Origin: Allobosea sp.
Lineage (GTDB): Bacteria; Pseudomonadota; Alphaproteobacteria; Rhizobiales; Beijerinckiaceae
Assembly (NCBI GenBank): GCA_024231975.1
Contig: JAAEQB010000050.1
Coordinates: forward strand, 62,001-126,000
Reading direction: 5' to 3'
DNA length: 64,000 nt
In this document: positions 18,144 to 25,058 of the stretch, one piece after another
How the letters are laid out: each line of letters starts with the position of its first letter
How positions within the stretch are numbered: the first letter of the stretch is position 1
Position numbers and translations under genes: made by a program
Notes under the pieces: generated by a model
Told to the model about the DNA's origin: nothing
Database searches by the model: none
The model's input: only the letters and a program-made list of their open reading frames with translations

Positions 18144-20519
18144 GTGTCAGACCACGCCACCTCCGCCCCCCTGCCCCGTCCCGGCGGCCTCGCCGCGCGC
18201 GCTGCCGCGCAGCCCGCGGCCGGCTATCTGCAAGGGCTCAATCCGGAGCAGCGCGAGGCGGTCGAAGCGACCGACGGGCCCGTGCTGGTGCTCGCCGGTG
18301 CCGGCACCGGCAAGACCCGCGTGCTCACCACCCGCATCGCCCATCTGATTTCGACGGGCCGCGCCTATCCCTCGCAGATCCTCGCCGTGACCTTCACCAA
18401 CAAGGCGGCGCGCGAGATGAAGGAGCGCGTCGCTCATCTCGTCGGCCCGGTCGCCGAGGGCATGCCCTGGCTCGGCACCTTCCACTCGATCTCGGCCAAG
18501 CTGCTGCGCCGCCATGCCGAGCTGGTCGACCTGCGCTCCGACTTCACCATCCTCGACACCGACGACCAGATCCGCCTGATGAAGCAGGTGATCCAGGCGG
18601 AGGGCATCGACGAGAAGCGCTGGCCCGGCCGGATGCTGGCCGGCTTCATCGACTCATGGAAGAACCGCGGCCTCGCGCCCAAGGACGTGCCGCCGGGCGA
18701 ATCCGGCGTCTTCGCCTCCGGCAAGGGCGGCAAGCTCTATGCCGCCTATCAGGACCGGCTGAAGACGCTGAACGCAGTCGATTTCGGCGATCTCTTGCTG
18801 CACTGCCTGACGCTGTTCCGCGAGCATCCGGAGCTCCTCGCGAGCTATCACGAGCGCTTCCGCTACATCCTCGTCGACGAGTACCAGGATACCAACGTCG
18901 CCCAGTATCTCTGGCTGCGCCTGCTGGCGCAGGGACGCCGCAACATCGCCTGCGTCGGCGACGACGACCAGTCGATCTATGGCTGGCGCGGTGCCGAGGT
19001 CGACAACATCCTGCGCTTCGAGCACGATTTCCCCGGCGCGACCGTGGTCCGGCTGGAGCGCAACTACCGTTCGACCGGCCATATCCTCGCCACCGCCGCC
19101 AAGCTGATCGCCCGCAATGAAGGCCGCCTCGGCAAGACGCTGCGCACCGAGGACGAAGCCGGCGAGAAGGTCACCATCACCGGCGCCTGGGATAGCCAGG
19201 AGGAGGCGCGCCTGATCTCGGACGAGATCGAGGCGATGCAGTCCAAGGGCGAGAACCTCTCCGAGGTCGCGATCCTCGTGCGCATCTCCGCCCAGATGCG
19301 CGAGATGGAAGAGCGGCTCATCCATGTCGGCGTGCCCTATCGCGTCATCGGCGGCCCGCGCTTCTACGAGCGCGCCGAGATCCGCGATGCCATGGCCTAT
19401 CTGCGCTGCGTGGTGAGCCCAACCGACGACCTCGCCTTCGAGCGCATCGTCAACGTGCCCAAGCGCGGCCTCGGCGACGCCACTATCCAGCTGCTGCACA
19501 ACCATGCCCGCGCCACCGGCTTCTCGCTGATGCAGTCGGCCCGGGCCGTGGTCGAGACCGAGGAATTGAAGCCCAAGGCCCGCACCGCCTTGCGCGAGCT
19601 GGTCGAGGCTTTCGCCCGCTGGCAGGGCAAGGCCGAGGCGATGCAACAGGGCGAACTCGCCGAGCTGGTGCTGGAGGAGAGCGGCTACACCGAGATGTGG
19701 CAGAAGGACCGCTCGGCCGACGCCGCCGGGCGTCTGGAAAACCTCAAGGAGCTGGTCCGCTCGCTCGACGAGTTCCCCGACCTGCCTTCCTTCCTCGAAC
19801 ACGTCTCGCTGGTGATGGACGCCGACAGCGGCGATGGCGGCGCTCGCGTCTCGATCATGACGCTGCACGCCGCCAAGGGGCTGGAATTCGACACCGTCTT
19901 CCTGCCCGGCTGGGAGGAAGGGCTGTTCCCAAGCCAGCGCGCCCTCGACGAGAACGGCCGCGCCGGGCTGGAGGAGGAGCGCCGCCTCGCCCATGTCGGC
20001 CTGACCCGCGCCCGCAAGCGGCTGAAGCTCTATTTCGCCTCGAACCGCCGCATCCATGGCCTCTGGCAGTCGAGCCTGCCCTCGCGCTTCATCGACGAAT
20101 TGCCGGAGGACCATGTCGAGGTCGTCCAGGCGCCCACCGCCTACAGCCAGGGCGGCTACGGCGCCTCGCGCTTCGAGCGCATGGAGAGCTTCGGCTCGTC
20201 CTACCAGACGCCGGGCTGGCAGAGGGCGCAGGAGAACAAGGCCAAGTTCAACTCGGGCGGAGGCAGCTCCGGCTTCTCCGATGCCGGCCAGCGCGGCTTC
20301 GGCTCAGGGGCAGGCCGCCAGCGTGGCCCGATGCTGATCGAGGGCGAGCTGACGGCGAAATCGACGGGAAGCTCCGCCTTCGACACCGGCGCCCGCGTCT
20401 TCCACGTCAAGTTCGGCCCCGGCTCGGTCGCCAGCGTCGACGGCAACAAGCTAACCGTCGATTTCGACAAGGCCGGCCGGAAGATGGTGTTGGACAGTTT
20501 CGTGCAGAAGGCGGGGTGA
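18144..20519 (+). CDS. uvrD: ATP-dependent 3'-5' DNA helicase UvrD/PcrA
   Basis: A superfamily 1A helicase with all motifs: Walker A GAGTGKTRVLTTRIAHLI, QFTNKAAREM-type motif Ia (VTFTNKAAREMKERV), motif II VDEYQDTN, motif III GDDDQSIYGWRGA, motif IV RLERNYRST, motif V SIMTLHAAKGLEFD and motif VI HVGLTRARKRL. The C-terminus FHVKFGPGSVASVDGNKLTV is the Tudor-like domain that binds RNA polymerase in PcrA. It acts in excision repair and transcription-coupled repair. I place the start at the GTG at 18144 (791 residues), because the 39 residues from the ATG at 18027 look non-coding; neither has a good ribosome site. Confidence 0.92.
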   Translation: MSDHATSAPLPRPGGLAARAAAQPAAGYLQGLNPEQREAVEATDGPVLVLAGAGTGKTRVLTTRIAHLISTGRAYPSQILAVTFTNKAAREMKERVAHLVGPVAEGMPWLGTFHSISAKLLRRHAELVDLRSDFTILDTDDQIRLMKQVIQAEGIDEKRWPGRMLAGFIDSWKNRGLAPKDVPPGESGVFASGKGGKLYAAYQDRLKTLNAVDFGDLLLHCLTLFREHPELLASYHERFRYILVDEYQDTNVAQYLWLRLLAQGRRNIACVGDDDQSIYGWRGAEVDNILRFEHDFPGATVVRLERNYRSTGHILATAAKLIARNEGRLGKTLRTEDEAGEKVTITGAWDSQEEARLISDEIEAMQSKGENLSEVAILVRISAQMREMEERLIHVGVPYRVIGGPRFYERAEIRDAMAYLRCVVSPTDDLAFERIVNVPKRGLGDATIQLLHNHARATGFSLMQSARAVVETEELKPKARTALRELVEAFARWQGKAEAMQQGELAELVLEESGYTEMWQKDRSADAAGRLENLKELVRSLDEFPDLPSFLEHVSLVMDADSGDGGARVSIMTLHAAKGLEFDTVFLPGWEEGLFPSQRALDENGRAGLEEERRLAHVGLTRARKRLKLYFASNRRIHGLWQSSLPSRFIDELPEDHVEVVQAPTAYSQGGYGASRFERMESFGSSYQTPGWQRAQENKAKFNSGGGSSGFSDAGQRGFGSGAGRQRGPMLIEGELTAKSTGSSAFDTGARVFHVKFGPGSVASVDGNKLTVDFDKAGRKMVLDSFVQKAG

Positions 20520-20602
20520 CATTAATGCAAACGCCAATTGCACGTCATGCACATCGAGAGCTGCTTTAATGCAAATACGAGGATGACAAAATGCAAATTC
20601 GA

Positions 20603-20640
20603 ATATGAACTTTCACATCGCCATATGAAAATTCACATTG
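20603..20640 (+). repeat. 20-bp tandem repeat, two units
   Basis: Units ATATGAACTTTCACATCG and ATATGAAAATTCACATTG are identical at 15 of 18 positions and lie head to tail with a 20-bp period, that is about two helical turns, so a protein would meet both on the same DNA face. They immediately precede the -35 box of hicA. Confidence 0.6.
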
Positions 20641-20646
20641 ACATGC

Positions 20647-20660
20647 ATAATTCGAATTAT
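20647..20660. promoter_or_regulatory. 14-bp perfect palindrome, candidate HicB operator
   Basis: ATAATTCGAATTAT reads the same on both strands and lies between the candidate -35 and -10 boxes of the hicAB promoter, where a bound repressor would exclude polymerase. Which protein binds it is not shown by the sequence. Confidence 0.55.
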
Positions 20661-20717
20661 TATTTACTTCTATAATAAATACTATTAGCCTGAGTCGCTC
20701 TTTCATGGACGACTCTG

Positions 20718-20912
20718 ATGTTCAAAAGCAGCGCCGATATCATTCGCCGCCTCGAACGCGAAGGCTGGGAATGCGTGCGCATTGCCGGCTCGCACCATGT
20801 CTTCAAAAAGCCGGGCGTCCATGACAATATCTCGGTGCCGCATCCGAAGAAGGCCCTCGGACCCGGTCTCGTGCTGAAGATCTACAAGCAGGCAGGCTGG
20901 CCGCGCGATTGA
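20718..20912 (+). CDS. hicA: HicA family mRNA interferase toxin
   Basis: A 64-residue double-stranded-RNA-binding-fold toxin that cleaves mRNA on the ribosome. FKSSADIIRRLEREGWECVR and RIAGSHHVFKKPGVHDNISV contain the family's catalytic His in the GSHH motif; VPHPKKALGPGLVLKIYKQA is the usual C-terminus. No good ribosome-binding site precedes it. The antitoxin gene begins one base after its stop, so they form one transcript; the toxin-first order is usual for hicAB. Confidence 0.92.
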   Translation: MFKSSADIIRRLEREGWECVRIAGSHHVFKKPGVHDNISVPHPKKALGPGLVLKIYKQAGWPRD

Positions 20913-20913
20913 G

Positions 20914-21210
20914 ATGACCCATTACGTCGCCATCATCGAGGACGCCGGTCCCGACCACGCCGTCGGCGTCTGGTTCCCGGACCTGCCCGGCTGCTTCTCG
21001 GCCGGTGACACGCTTGACGAAGCGATGGCGAATGCGCCTGAAGCCCTGGCGCTCTGGATCGAGTCGATGGTCGAGGACGGCAAGACGATCCCGCGTGCCC
21101 GCGCACCGAGCGAGCTGAAAGCCGATCCCGAGGTCGCGGCCGATCTCGCCGCCCATGTCATGGCGCTCATTCCGGCGCCGCGCCTCGCCTTCCAGCCGGC
21201 GGCGGAATAG
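20914..21210 (+). CDS. hicB: HicB family antitoxin
   Basis: A 98-residue HicB antitoxin. The N-terminal partial RNase-H-like fold is intact (HYVAIIEDAGPDHAVGVWFP, DLPGCFSAGDTLDEAMANAP). The C-terminal DNA-binding domain usual in HicB is hard to see: residues about 68-98 (ELKADPEVAADLAAHVMALI) resemble neither a ribbon-helix-helix nor a clear HTH. It neutralises HicA and probably represses the operon; the missing clear DNA-binding domain is why I hold the autoregulation as inference. Confidence 0.88.
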   Translation: MTHYVAIIEDAGPDHAVGVWFPDLPGCFSAGDTLDEAMANAPEALALWIESMVEDGKTIPRARAPSELKADPEVAADLAAHVMALIPAPRLAFQPAAE

Positions 21211-21247
21211 TCTCTCGACCTCTCCGACCGGCTGAGGACTTCAGCGC

Positions 21248-21667
21248 ATGTCTGGCGTGACCGTCAGCCTGACCGACAGCATCGACCCTGCCTTGCAGTC
21301 CGCGATCTCCGACGGCCTCGGCAGCTACAATGCCGAGATGGGCGGTGCGCGCGACCGCAAGCCGCTCACCATCGCGATCAAGAGCCCGGACGGCGCCCCG
21401 CTCGGCGGTCTCGTCGGGCGGACCTCGATGGGCCTGCTCTTCATCGACCTGTTCTATCTGCCGAAGGAACTGCGCCGCTCGGGGCTCGGCAGCCGCATCC
21501 TGACGATGGCCGAGGACGAGGCGCGGGCCCGCGGCTGCGGCGCCGGCGTGCTCTACACCGTCAGCTTCCAGGCGCCCGACTTCTACAAGCGCCATGGCTG
21601 GCAGGTTCTCGGCGAAGTCGCGCCGCGCGACGGCTCGACCCGGATCTTCCTGACCAAGACCTTCTGA
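21248..21667 (+). CDS. GNAT family N-acetyltransferase
   Basis: A 139-residue acetyltransferase with the acetyl-CoA pyrophosphate loop RRSGLGSRILTMAEDEA (residues about 76-92) and a C-terminal YKRHGWQVLGEV that packs against the cofactor. Preceded by GAGG at a usable spacing. Substrate unknown; 37 bp downstream of hicB and in the same direction, but no functional link is evident. Confidence 0.82.
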   Translation: MSGVTVSLTDSIDPALQSAISDGLGSYNAEMGGARDRKPLTIAIKSPDGAPLGGLVGRTSMGLLFIDLFYLPKELRRSGLGSRILTMAEDEARARGCGAGVLYTVSFQAPDFYKRHGWQVLGEVAPRDGSTRIFLTKTF

Positions 21668-21753
21668 AGCCCCCCGCAGCAGCGACACCTTGCTCCGCCT
21701 GCGCTGGCTCGCGAGGGCGTGATGAGTCCCGGCCGCACAGCGCATTGACGCGC

Positions 21754-21771
21754 CTACTTACTAGTAGGTAG
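21754..21771. promoter_or_regulatory. TetR operator 1 (autoregulatory)
   Basis: An 18-bp near-perfect palindrome, CTACTTACTAGTAGGTAG, with a single mismatched pair. It ends 8 bases before the TetR start codon and so covers the ribosome-binding region. A closely related site lies at 22403-22420, before the small membrane gene downstream. A TTGACG at 21745 may be its -35 box. Confidence 0.75.
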
Positions 21772-21779
21772 AAAACCCT

Positions 21780-22364
21780 ATGACCAACCCCTCGGCGACT
21801 TATGACGACATCCTGCGCTCGGCGCGGGCACTACTGATCGAGGGCGGCTATAACGGCTTCAGCTATGCCGACATCGCCAAGGTGGTCGGTATCCGGAATG
21901 CCAGCATCCACCATCATTTTCCGACCAAGTCCGAGCTCGTCCGCACGCTCGTCGCCCGCTATCGCGAAGAGGCCGAGGCGGGCATCGCCGAGCTGGAACG
22001 CCAGGTCCCCGCGGCTGCCGATCAGTTGCGCGCCTATATCGGCTATTGGGAAGCCTGCATCGTCGATGCCAGCGCTCCGCTCTGTCTCTGCGCCCTGCTC
22101 GCCAGTCAGATCCCGGTGCTGCCCGAAGAAATCACGCTAGAAGTGCGCGCGCATTTCAGGACGTTCTCCGCCTGGCTGACATCGATTCTCGAACGCGGGG
22201 CACGGCAAGGCAGCCTGCATTTCACCGGGACGGCCAGAGCCGAAGCGGAAGCTTTCCTGGCCGGCGTCCATGGCGCGATGCTCTCGGCGCGCGCCTATGG
22301 CGATCCCAAGATGTTCGGCGTCATCACCCACCCGCTTCTCGAACGCCTCACCAACCAGAACTAG
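21780..22364 (+). CDS. TetR/AcrR family transcriptional regulator
   Basis: A 194-residue TetR-type regulator: HTH GYNGFSYADIAKVVGIRNAS followed by IHHHFPTKSELVRTLVARY, then an all-helical ligand domain. CLCALLASQIPVLPEE carries two cysteines in the ligand pocket region. No clear Shine-Dalgarno precedes the ATG; the operator occupies that stretch, so the mRNA may be leaderless or nearly so. It probably represses itself and the membrane protein gene at 22489, since both have matching palindromes. Confidence 0.88.
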   Translation: MTNPSATYDDILRSARALLIEGGYNGFSYADIAKVVGIRNASIHHHFPTKSELVRTLVARYREEAEAGIAELERQVPAAADQLRAYIGYWEACIVDASAPLCLCALLASQIPVLPEEITLEVRAHFRTFSAWLTSILERGARQGSLHFTGTARAEAEAFLAGVHGAMLSARAYGDPKMFGVITHPLLERLTNQN

Positions 22365-22402
22365 AGAGGCCTCCCCGCCATACAGAGCCATCACATTCGT
22401 GC

Positions 22403-22420
22403 CTACCAACTAGTAGATAG
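22403..22420. promoter_or_regulatory. TetR operator 2, before the membrane protein gene
   Basis: CTACCAACTAGTAGATAG agrees with the site at 21754-21771 at 15 of 18 positions and keeps the central ACTAGT. It lies 39 bp after the TetR gene's stop and 68 bp before the next start, where a repressor would block a promoter for the membrane protein gene. Confidence 0.75.
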
Positions 22421-22488
22421 ACAAAGCCACTCGGCCTTCCAGCGCTGCCTCCTCGCAGCGTCCGTCACTCAAGGAAAGGACACTCCCC

Positions 22489-22977
22489 ATGTTCGGCATT
22501 TCCCCACTCGGCTGGGTGCACACGCTCGGCAGCGTGCCCGCCATTCCGGCAGCGGCCTACATGCTCGCCGTCCATGGCCGGATCGTGCCGCGCTCGCCTG
22601 CGGGCACCCTCTATCTGGCCTCCATGGTGATCGGCGCCGCCACGGTCTTCCTCGTCGGGCATCAGCCCGTGAGCCACGTCATCGGCGCGCTGACATTGCT
22701 GCTGCTCGCCGTGGGCTATTCCATCGGGCGCCTGCCGGTCTCGCGAGTGGTCGCGACTTATGTCGAGACGATAACCCTCAGCGTGACCGTGTTCCTGCTG
22801 ATGCTGCCGACCGCCACGGAAATCCTGCGCCGCGTCCCCGACGGCCATCCATTCGTCACCGACCTGAAATCCCCGCTGCTGCTCAGCGTGCAGGGTGGCA
22901 TTCTCGCCGCGCTCGTGGTCGGCGTGACGGCGCAGATCATCTATCTGCGCAGAAGGGGCAAGACGGCCACCGCTTGA
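22489..22977 (+). CDS. Small integral membrane protein, TetR-controlled
   Basis: A 162-residue protein with four hydrophobic segments (about 12-27, 42-60, 66-80 and 92-106, and one near 132-150) and a short basic C-terminus ending in YLRRRGKTATA. I do not recognise a family with certainty; it resembles small DUF2306- or DoxX-like membrane proteins in layout only. RBS AAGGAAAGGA is strong. TetR-flanked small membrane proteins often act in efflux or stress, but no transport motif is visible. Confidence 0.7.
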   Translation: MFGISPLGWVHTLGSVPAIPAAAYMLAVHGRIVPRSPAGTLYLASMVIGAATVFLVGHQPVSHVIGALTLLLLAVGYSIGRLPVSRVVATYVETITLSVTVFLLMLPTATEILRRVPDGHPFVTDLKSPLLLSVQGGILAALVVGVTAQIIYLRRRGKTATA

Positions 22978-23005
22978 GCCGAGGCGTTCGGCCCGGCGGT
23001 CGGCC

Positions 23006-23422
23006 CTAGCCCTCCTCCCGCTCCCGAAAAGCCCGCCGCGCCGCCGAAACCTCGGCGTGATAGGTCTCGGCCCAGGTCCAGACGCCGCAGAAGGCCGCGC
23101 TGAGCTCGCGGCCGAGCTCCGTCAGCGTGTAGTCGACATGCGGCGGGATCACAGGGTGGACGGTGCGGACCACCAGCCCGTCGCGCTCCATCTCGCGCAG
23201 GGTCTTGGTCAGCATCTTCTGGCTGATGCCACCGACGATCCGCCCGCATTCGGTGAAGCGCAGCGTGCCGTGCTCCTCCAGCGCCTCCAGCACCAGCATC
23301 GTCCATTTGTCGGCGACCTGCGCGATCACCTGGCGCACCAGCGACTCCACAGCCCTGGAGACCGGCGGGATCTCCTCGCTGCGCTTGTGCATCGATGCCA
23401 TCGCCTCGCGGATCGCATGCAT
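23006..23422 (-). CDS. HxlR family winged-helix regulator
   Basis: A 138-residue HxlR protein: DKWTMLVLEALEEHGTLRFT is the family's hallmark, followed by ISQKMLTKTLREMERDGLVV and the wing RTVHPVIPPHVDYTLTELG. HxlR members sense electrophiles or aldehydes, often through one cysteine; here there are two (CG at 59 and FCGV near 112). Start 23422 is set by AAGGAGAG upstream. Divergent from the SDR gene it probably controls, with a 21-bp palindrome between. Confidence 0.9.
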   Translation of the reverse strand: MHAIREAMASMHKRSEEIPPVSRAVESLVRQVIAQVADKWTMLVLEALEEHGTLRFTECGRIVGGISQKMLTKTLREMERDGLVVRTVHPVIPPHVDYTLTELGRELSAAFCGVWTWAETYHAEVSAARRAFREREEG

Positions 23423-23463
23423 GCCGACACTCTCCTTTTGGTGCGTATCGAACCTTTGGGCGC

Positions 23464-23484
23464 CTACTTTCCGTCGGAGAGTAG
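23464..23484. promoter_or_regulatory. HxlR operator candidate
   Basis: A 21-bp inverted repeat, half CTACTTTCCG, then one centre base, then CGGAGAGTAG; it is perfect except for one pair. It lies between the divergent hxlR and SDR starts, 41 bp upstream of each. HxlR/YodB-type sites have TACT and AGTA ends, as this does. Confidence 0.75.
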
Positions 23485-23525
23485 CGACGCCAGCTGATGT
23501 TCCGCAACCAGGAAAGGGATTTGCG

Positions 23526-24281
23526 ATGAACATCAGCGGCAACACCATTCTCATCACCGGTGGCGGCTCCGGCATCGGCCGGGCGCTGGCCGAAGCCCTG
23601 CACAAGGCCGGCAACCAGGTCGTCATCGCCGGCCGGCGCGAGGCGCTCCTCCATGAGGTGACCTCGGCCAATCCGGGCATGGAGGCGCTCCTGCTCGACA
23701 TCCAGGACAAGGATGATGTCGCCGCCTTCGCCCGGCAGGCGGTCGAGAGCTTCCCGGCGCTCAACACCGTCATCCACAATGCCGGCATCATGCGCAGCGA
23801 GGTGGTCGCGGCCGGCGATTTCCTCGATACCGCCGAGGAGACGATCGCGACCAACCTGCTCGGGCCGATCCGGCTTACCTCGGCCCTGCTGCCGCATCTG
23901 CTGAAGCAGGAACGCGCGGCGATCCTGACCGTCTCCTCCGGACTCGCCTTCGTGCCGCTGGCGACGACGCCGACCTATAGCGCGGCCAAGGCGGCGATCC
24001 ATTCCTGGTCGATGGCCCTGCGCGAACAGCTCAAGGCGACCTCGGTCGAGGTGATCGAGATCGCCCCGCCCTATGTGCAGACCGAACTGCTCGGCCCGCA
24101 GCAGGCGGTCGATCCCGCAGCGATGCCGCTGGCCGAGTTCACCAGCGAAGTGATGGCGCTGCTCGAAAGCCAGCCGGAATCGGGCGAGATCATCGTCGAG
24201 CGCTGCAAGCCGCTGCGCTTCGCCGCCGAGAACGGCCAGCTCGGCGCGATCTTCGCCCAGCTCGCCGCGCAACACGGGTGA
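23526..24281 (+). CDS. Short-chain dehydrogenase/reductase (DltE-like)
   Basis: A 251-residue SDR: cofactor motif TGGGSGIG at 11-18, NAG at 85-87, active-site Ser138 in VSSGL, and YSAAK with Tyr151 and Lys155. It should reduce or oxidise a carbonyl with NAD(P)H. The C-terminal part APPYVQTELLG is the DltE-like subgroup's. The divergent HxlR regulator with a shared palindrome suggests induction by a reactive aldehyde or quinone. RBS GGAAAGGG precedes. Confidence 0.88.
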   Translation: MNISGNTILITGGGSGIGRALAEALHKAGNQVVIAGRREALLHEVTSANPGMEALLLDIQDKDDVAAFARQAVESFPALNTVIHNAGIMRSEVVAAGDFLDTAEETIATNLLGPIRLTSALLPHLLKQERAAILTVSSGLAFVPLATTPTYSAAKAAIHSWSMALREQLKATSVEVIEIAPPYVQTELLGPQQAVDPAAMPLAEFTSEVMALLESQPESGEIIVERCKPLRFAAENGQLGAIFAQLAAQHG

Positions 24282-24283
24282 GA

Positions 24284-24419
24284 TGAGAAGCGGGCGCCGT
24301 AGCATCGGACCGAAAAGTGGAATCCACTTTTCGGAAAAATCCGATGCTGCAAATTAAAATGACAGATCACCGTGATCGCGTCCCATCGAACGCGCGGTGA
24401 TCTAAGCGCCCGCTTCTCA
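24284..24419. repeat. Family C: 136-bp three-stem palindromic element
   Basis: A 14-base outer inverted repeat (24284-24297 with 24406-24419; TGAGAAGCGGGCGC) encloses two hairpins. The first pairs 24301-24309 with 24340-24348 and contains an inner 11-bp stem CCGAAAAGTGG (24310-24320 with 24324-24334). The second pairs AGATCACCG (24364-24372) with 24395-24403. It fits exactly between the stop codons of the SDR and the lectin gene, so it can end transcription from both sides, and may be a mobile palindrome. One copy in this window. Confidence 0.75.
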
Positions 24420-24908
24420 ATCCAGCCGCCAGAGCTGGCCGGAGAAATTGCCGCAGGGCGTTAATTGCGCCATGCCGTCCTGCGCGCCGCCATTGACGAT
24501 GTCGAGGCACATGTTGCGGCCGCGGAACTCGGTCGTCAGCCGGAACCACTGCCCTTCCTTGTGCATCCGCCAGAACTGGCCGGAATAATTGCCGCAGGGC
24601 TGCAGGCTGACGAAATTGTTGAGCGAGCCGCCATTGGTGACGTCGAGGCACATGCCGTCGCCGCGGAAAGCCGTGGTCAGCCGGTAGGAACTGCCGTCCT
24701 TGCGCAGGCGCCAGCTCTGGCCGGAAACATCGTCGTCATCGGCGAGATGGGCCATGTTGTTGTGGCGGCCGCCGTTGACGATATCGAGCGGGCGTTCCTT
24801 GCCCTGCCACTGCGTCGAGAGCTTGCGATAATCCTGCGCTTGCGCAGGGATAGCAAAACTCAAGGCCGAGAGTGCCAGCGGTATTGCAGCGATCCAGGCA
24901 TGCTTCAT
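24417..24908 (-). CDS. Secreted ricin-type beta-trefoil lectin domain protein
   Basis: A 163-residue precursor. A signal peptide is clear: MKHAWIAAIPLALSALSFAI then PAQAQ. The mature part is one beta-trefoil made of three repeats of about 45 residues, each with LDI or LDV-x-NGG near the middle and QxW near the end (QSWRL, QFWRM, QLWRL). Repeats 2 and 3 have a cysteine pair (MCLD and PCGN), repeat 1 does not. Carbohydrate binding is expected, outside the cytoplasm. Start chosen by the signal peptide; SD AAGGAGAAGG lies upstream. Confidence 0.88.
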   Translation of the reverse strand: MKHAWIAAIPLALSALSFAIPAQAQDYRKLSTQWQGKERPLDIVNGGRHNNMAHLADDDDVSGQSWRLRKDGSSYRLTTAFRGDGMCLDVTNGGSLNNFVSLQPCGNYSGQFWRMHKEGQWFRLTTEFRGRNMCLDIVNGGAQDGMAQLTPCGNFSGQLWRLD

Positions 24909-25058
24909 CTGCGGCACCTTCTCCTTCAAGACCAGTCGAGACAGCGCGAGAGCGCCGCTAAACCTCGTCGACAGGGAAAACCGGTGCCGGTCAATAGCAT
25001 TTGACATAAACCACCGCCCGCAGTGGTAAAGCTGCCCTCACCCTGCTAAGCCGCGCCC

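Larger units (their letters stand above)
20520..20717 (+). promoter_or_regulatory. AT-rich control region upstream of hicAB
   Basis: These 198 bp are strikingly AT-rich for this window. Three AATGCAAA words occur at about 20524, 20568 and 20590. A 20-bp period direct repeat (ATATGAA..TTCACAT) lies at 20603-20620 and 20623-20640. TTGACA at 20638-20643 fits a -35 box, and TATTTA at 20661-20666 sits 17 bp on; the perfect palindrome ATAATTCGAATTAT (20647-20660) fills the spacer exactly. A TATAAT also occurs at 20671. The palindrome and repeats are likely toxin-antitoxin operators. Confidence 0.6.
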
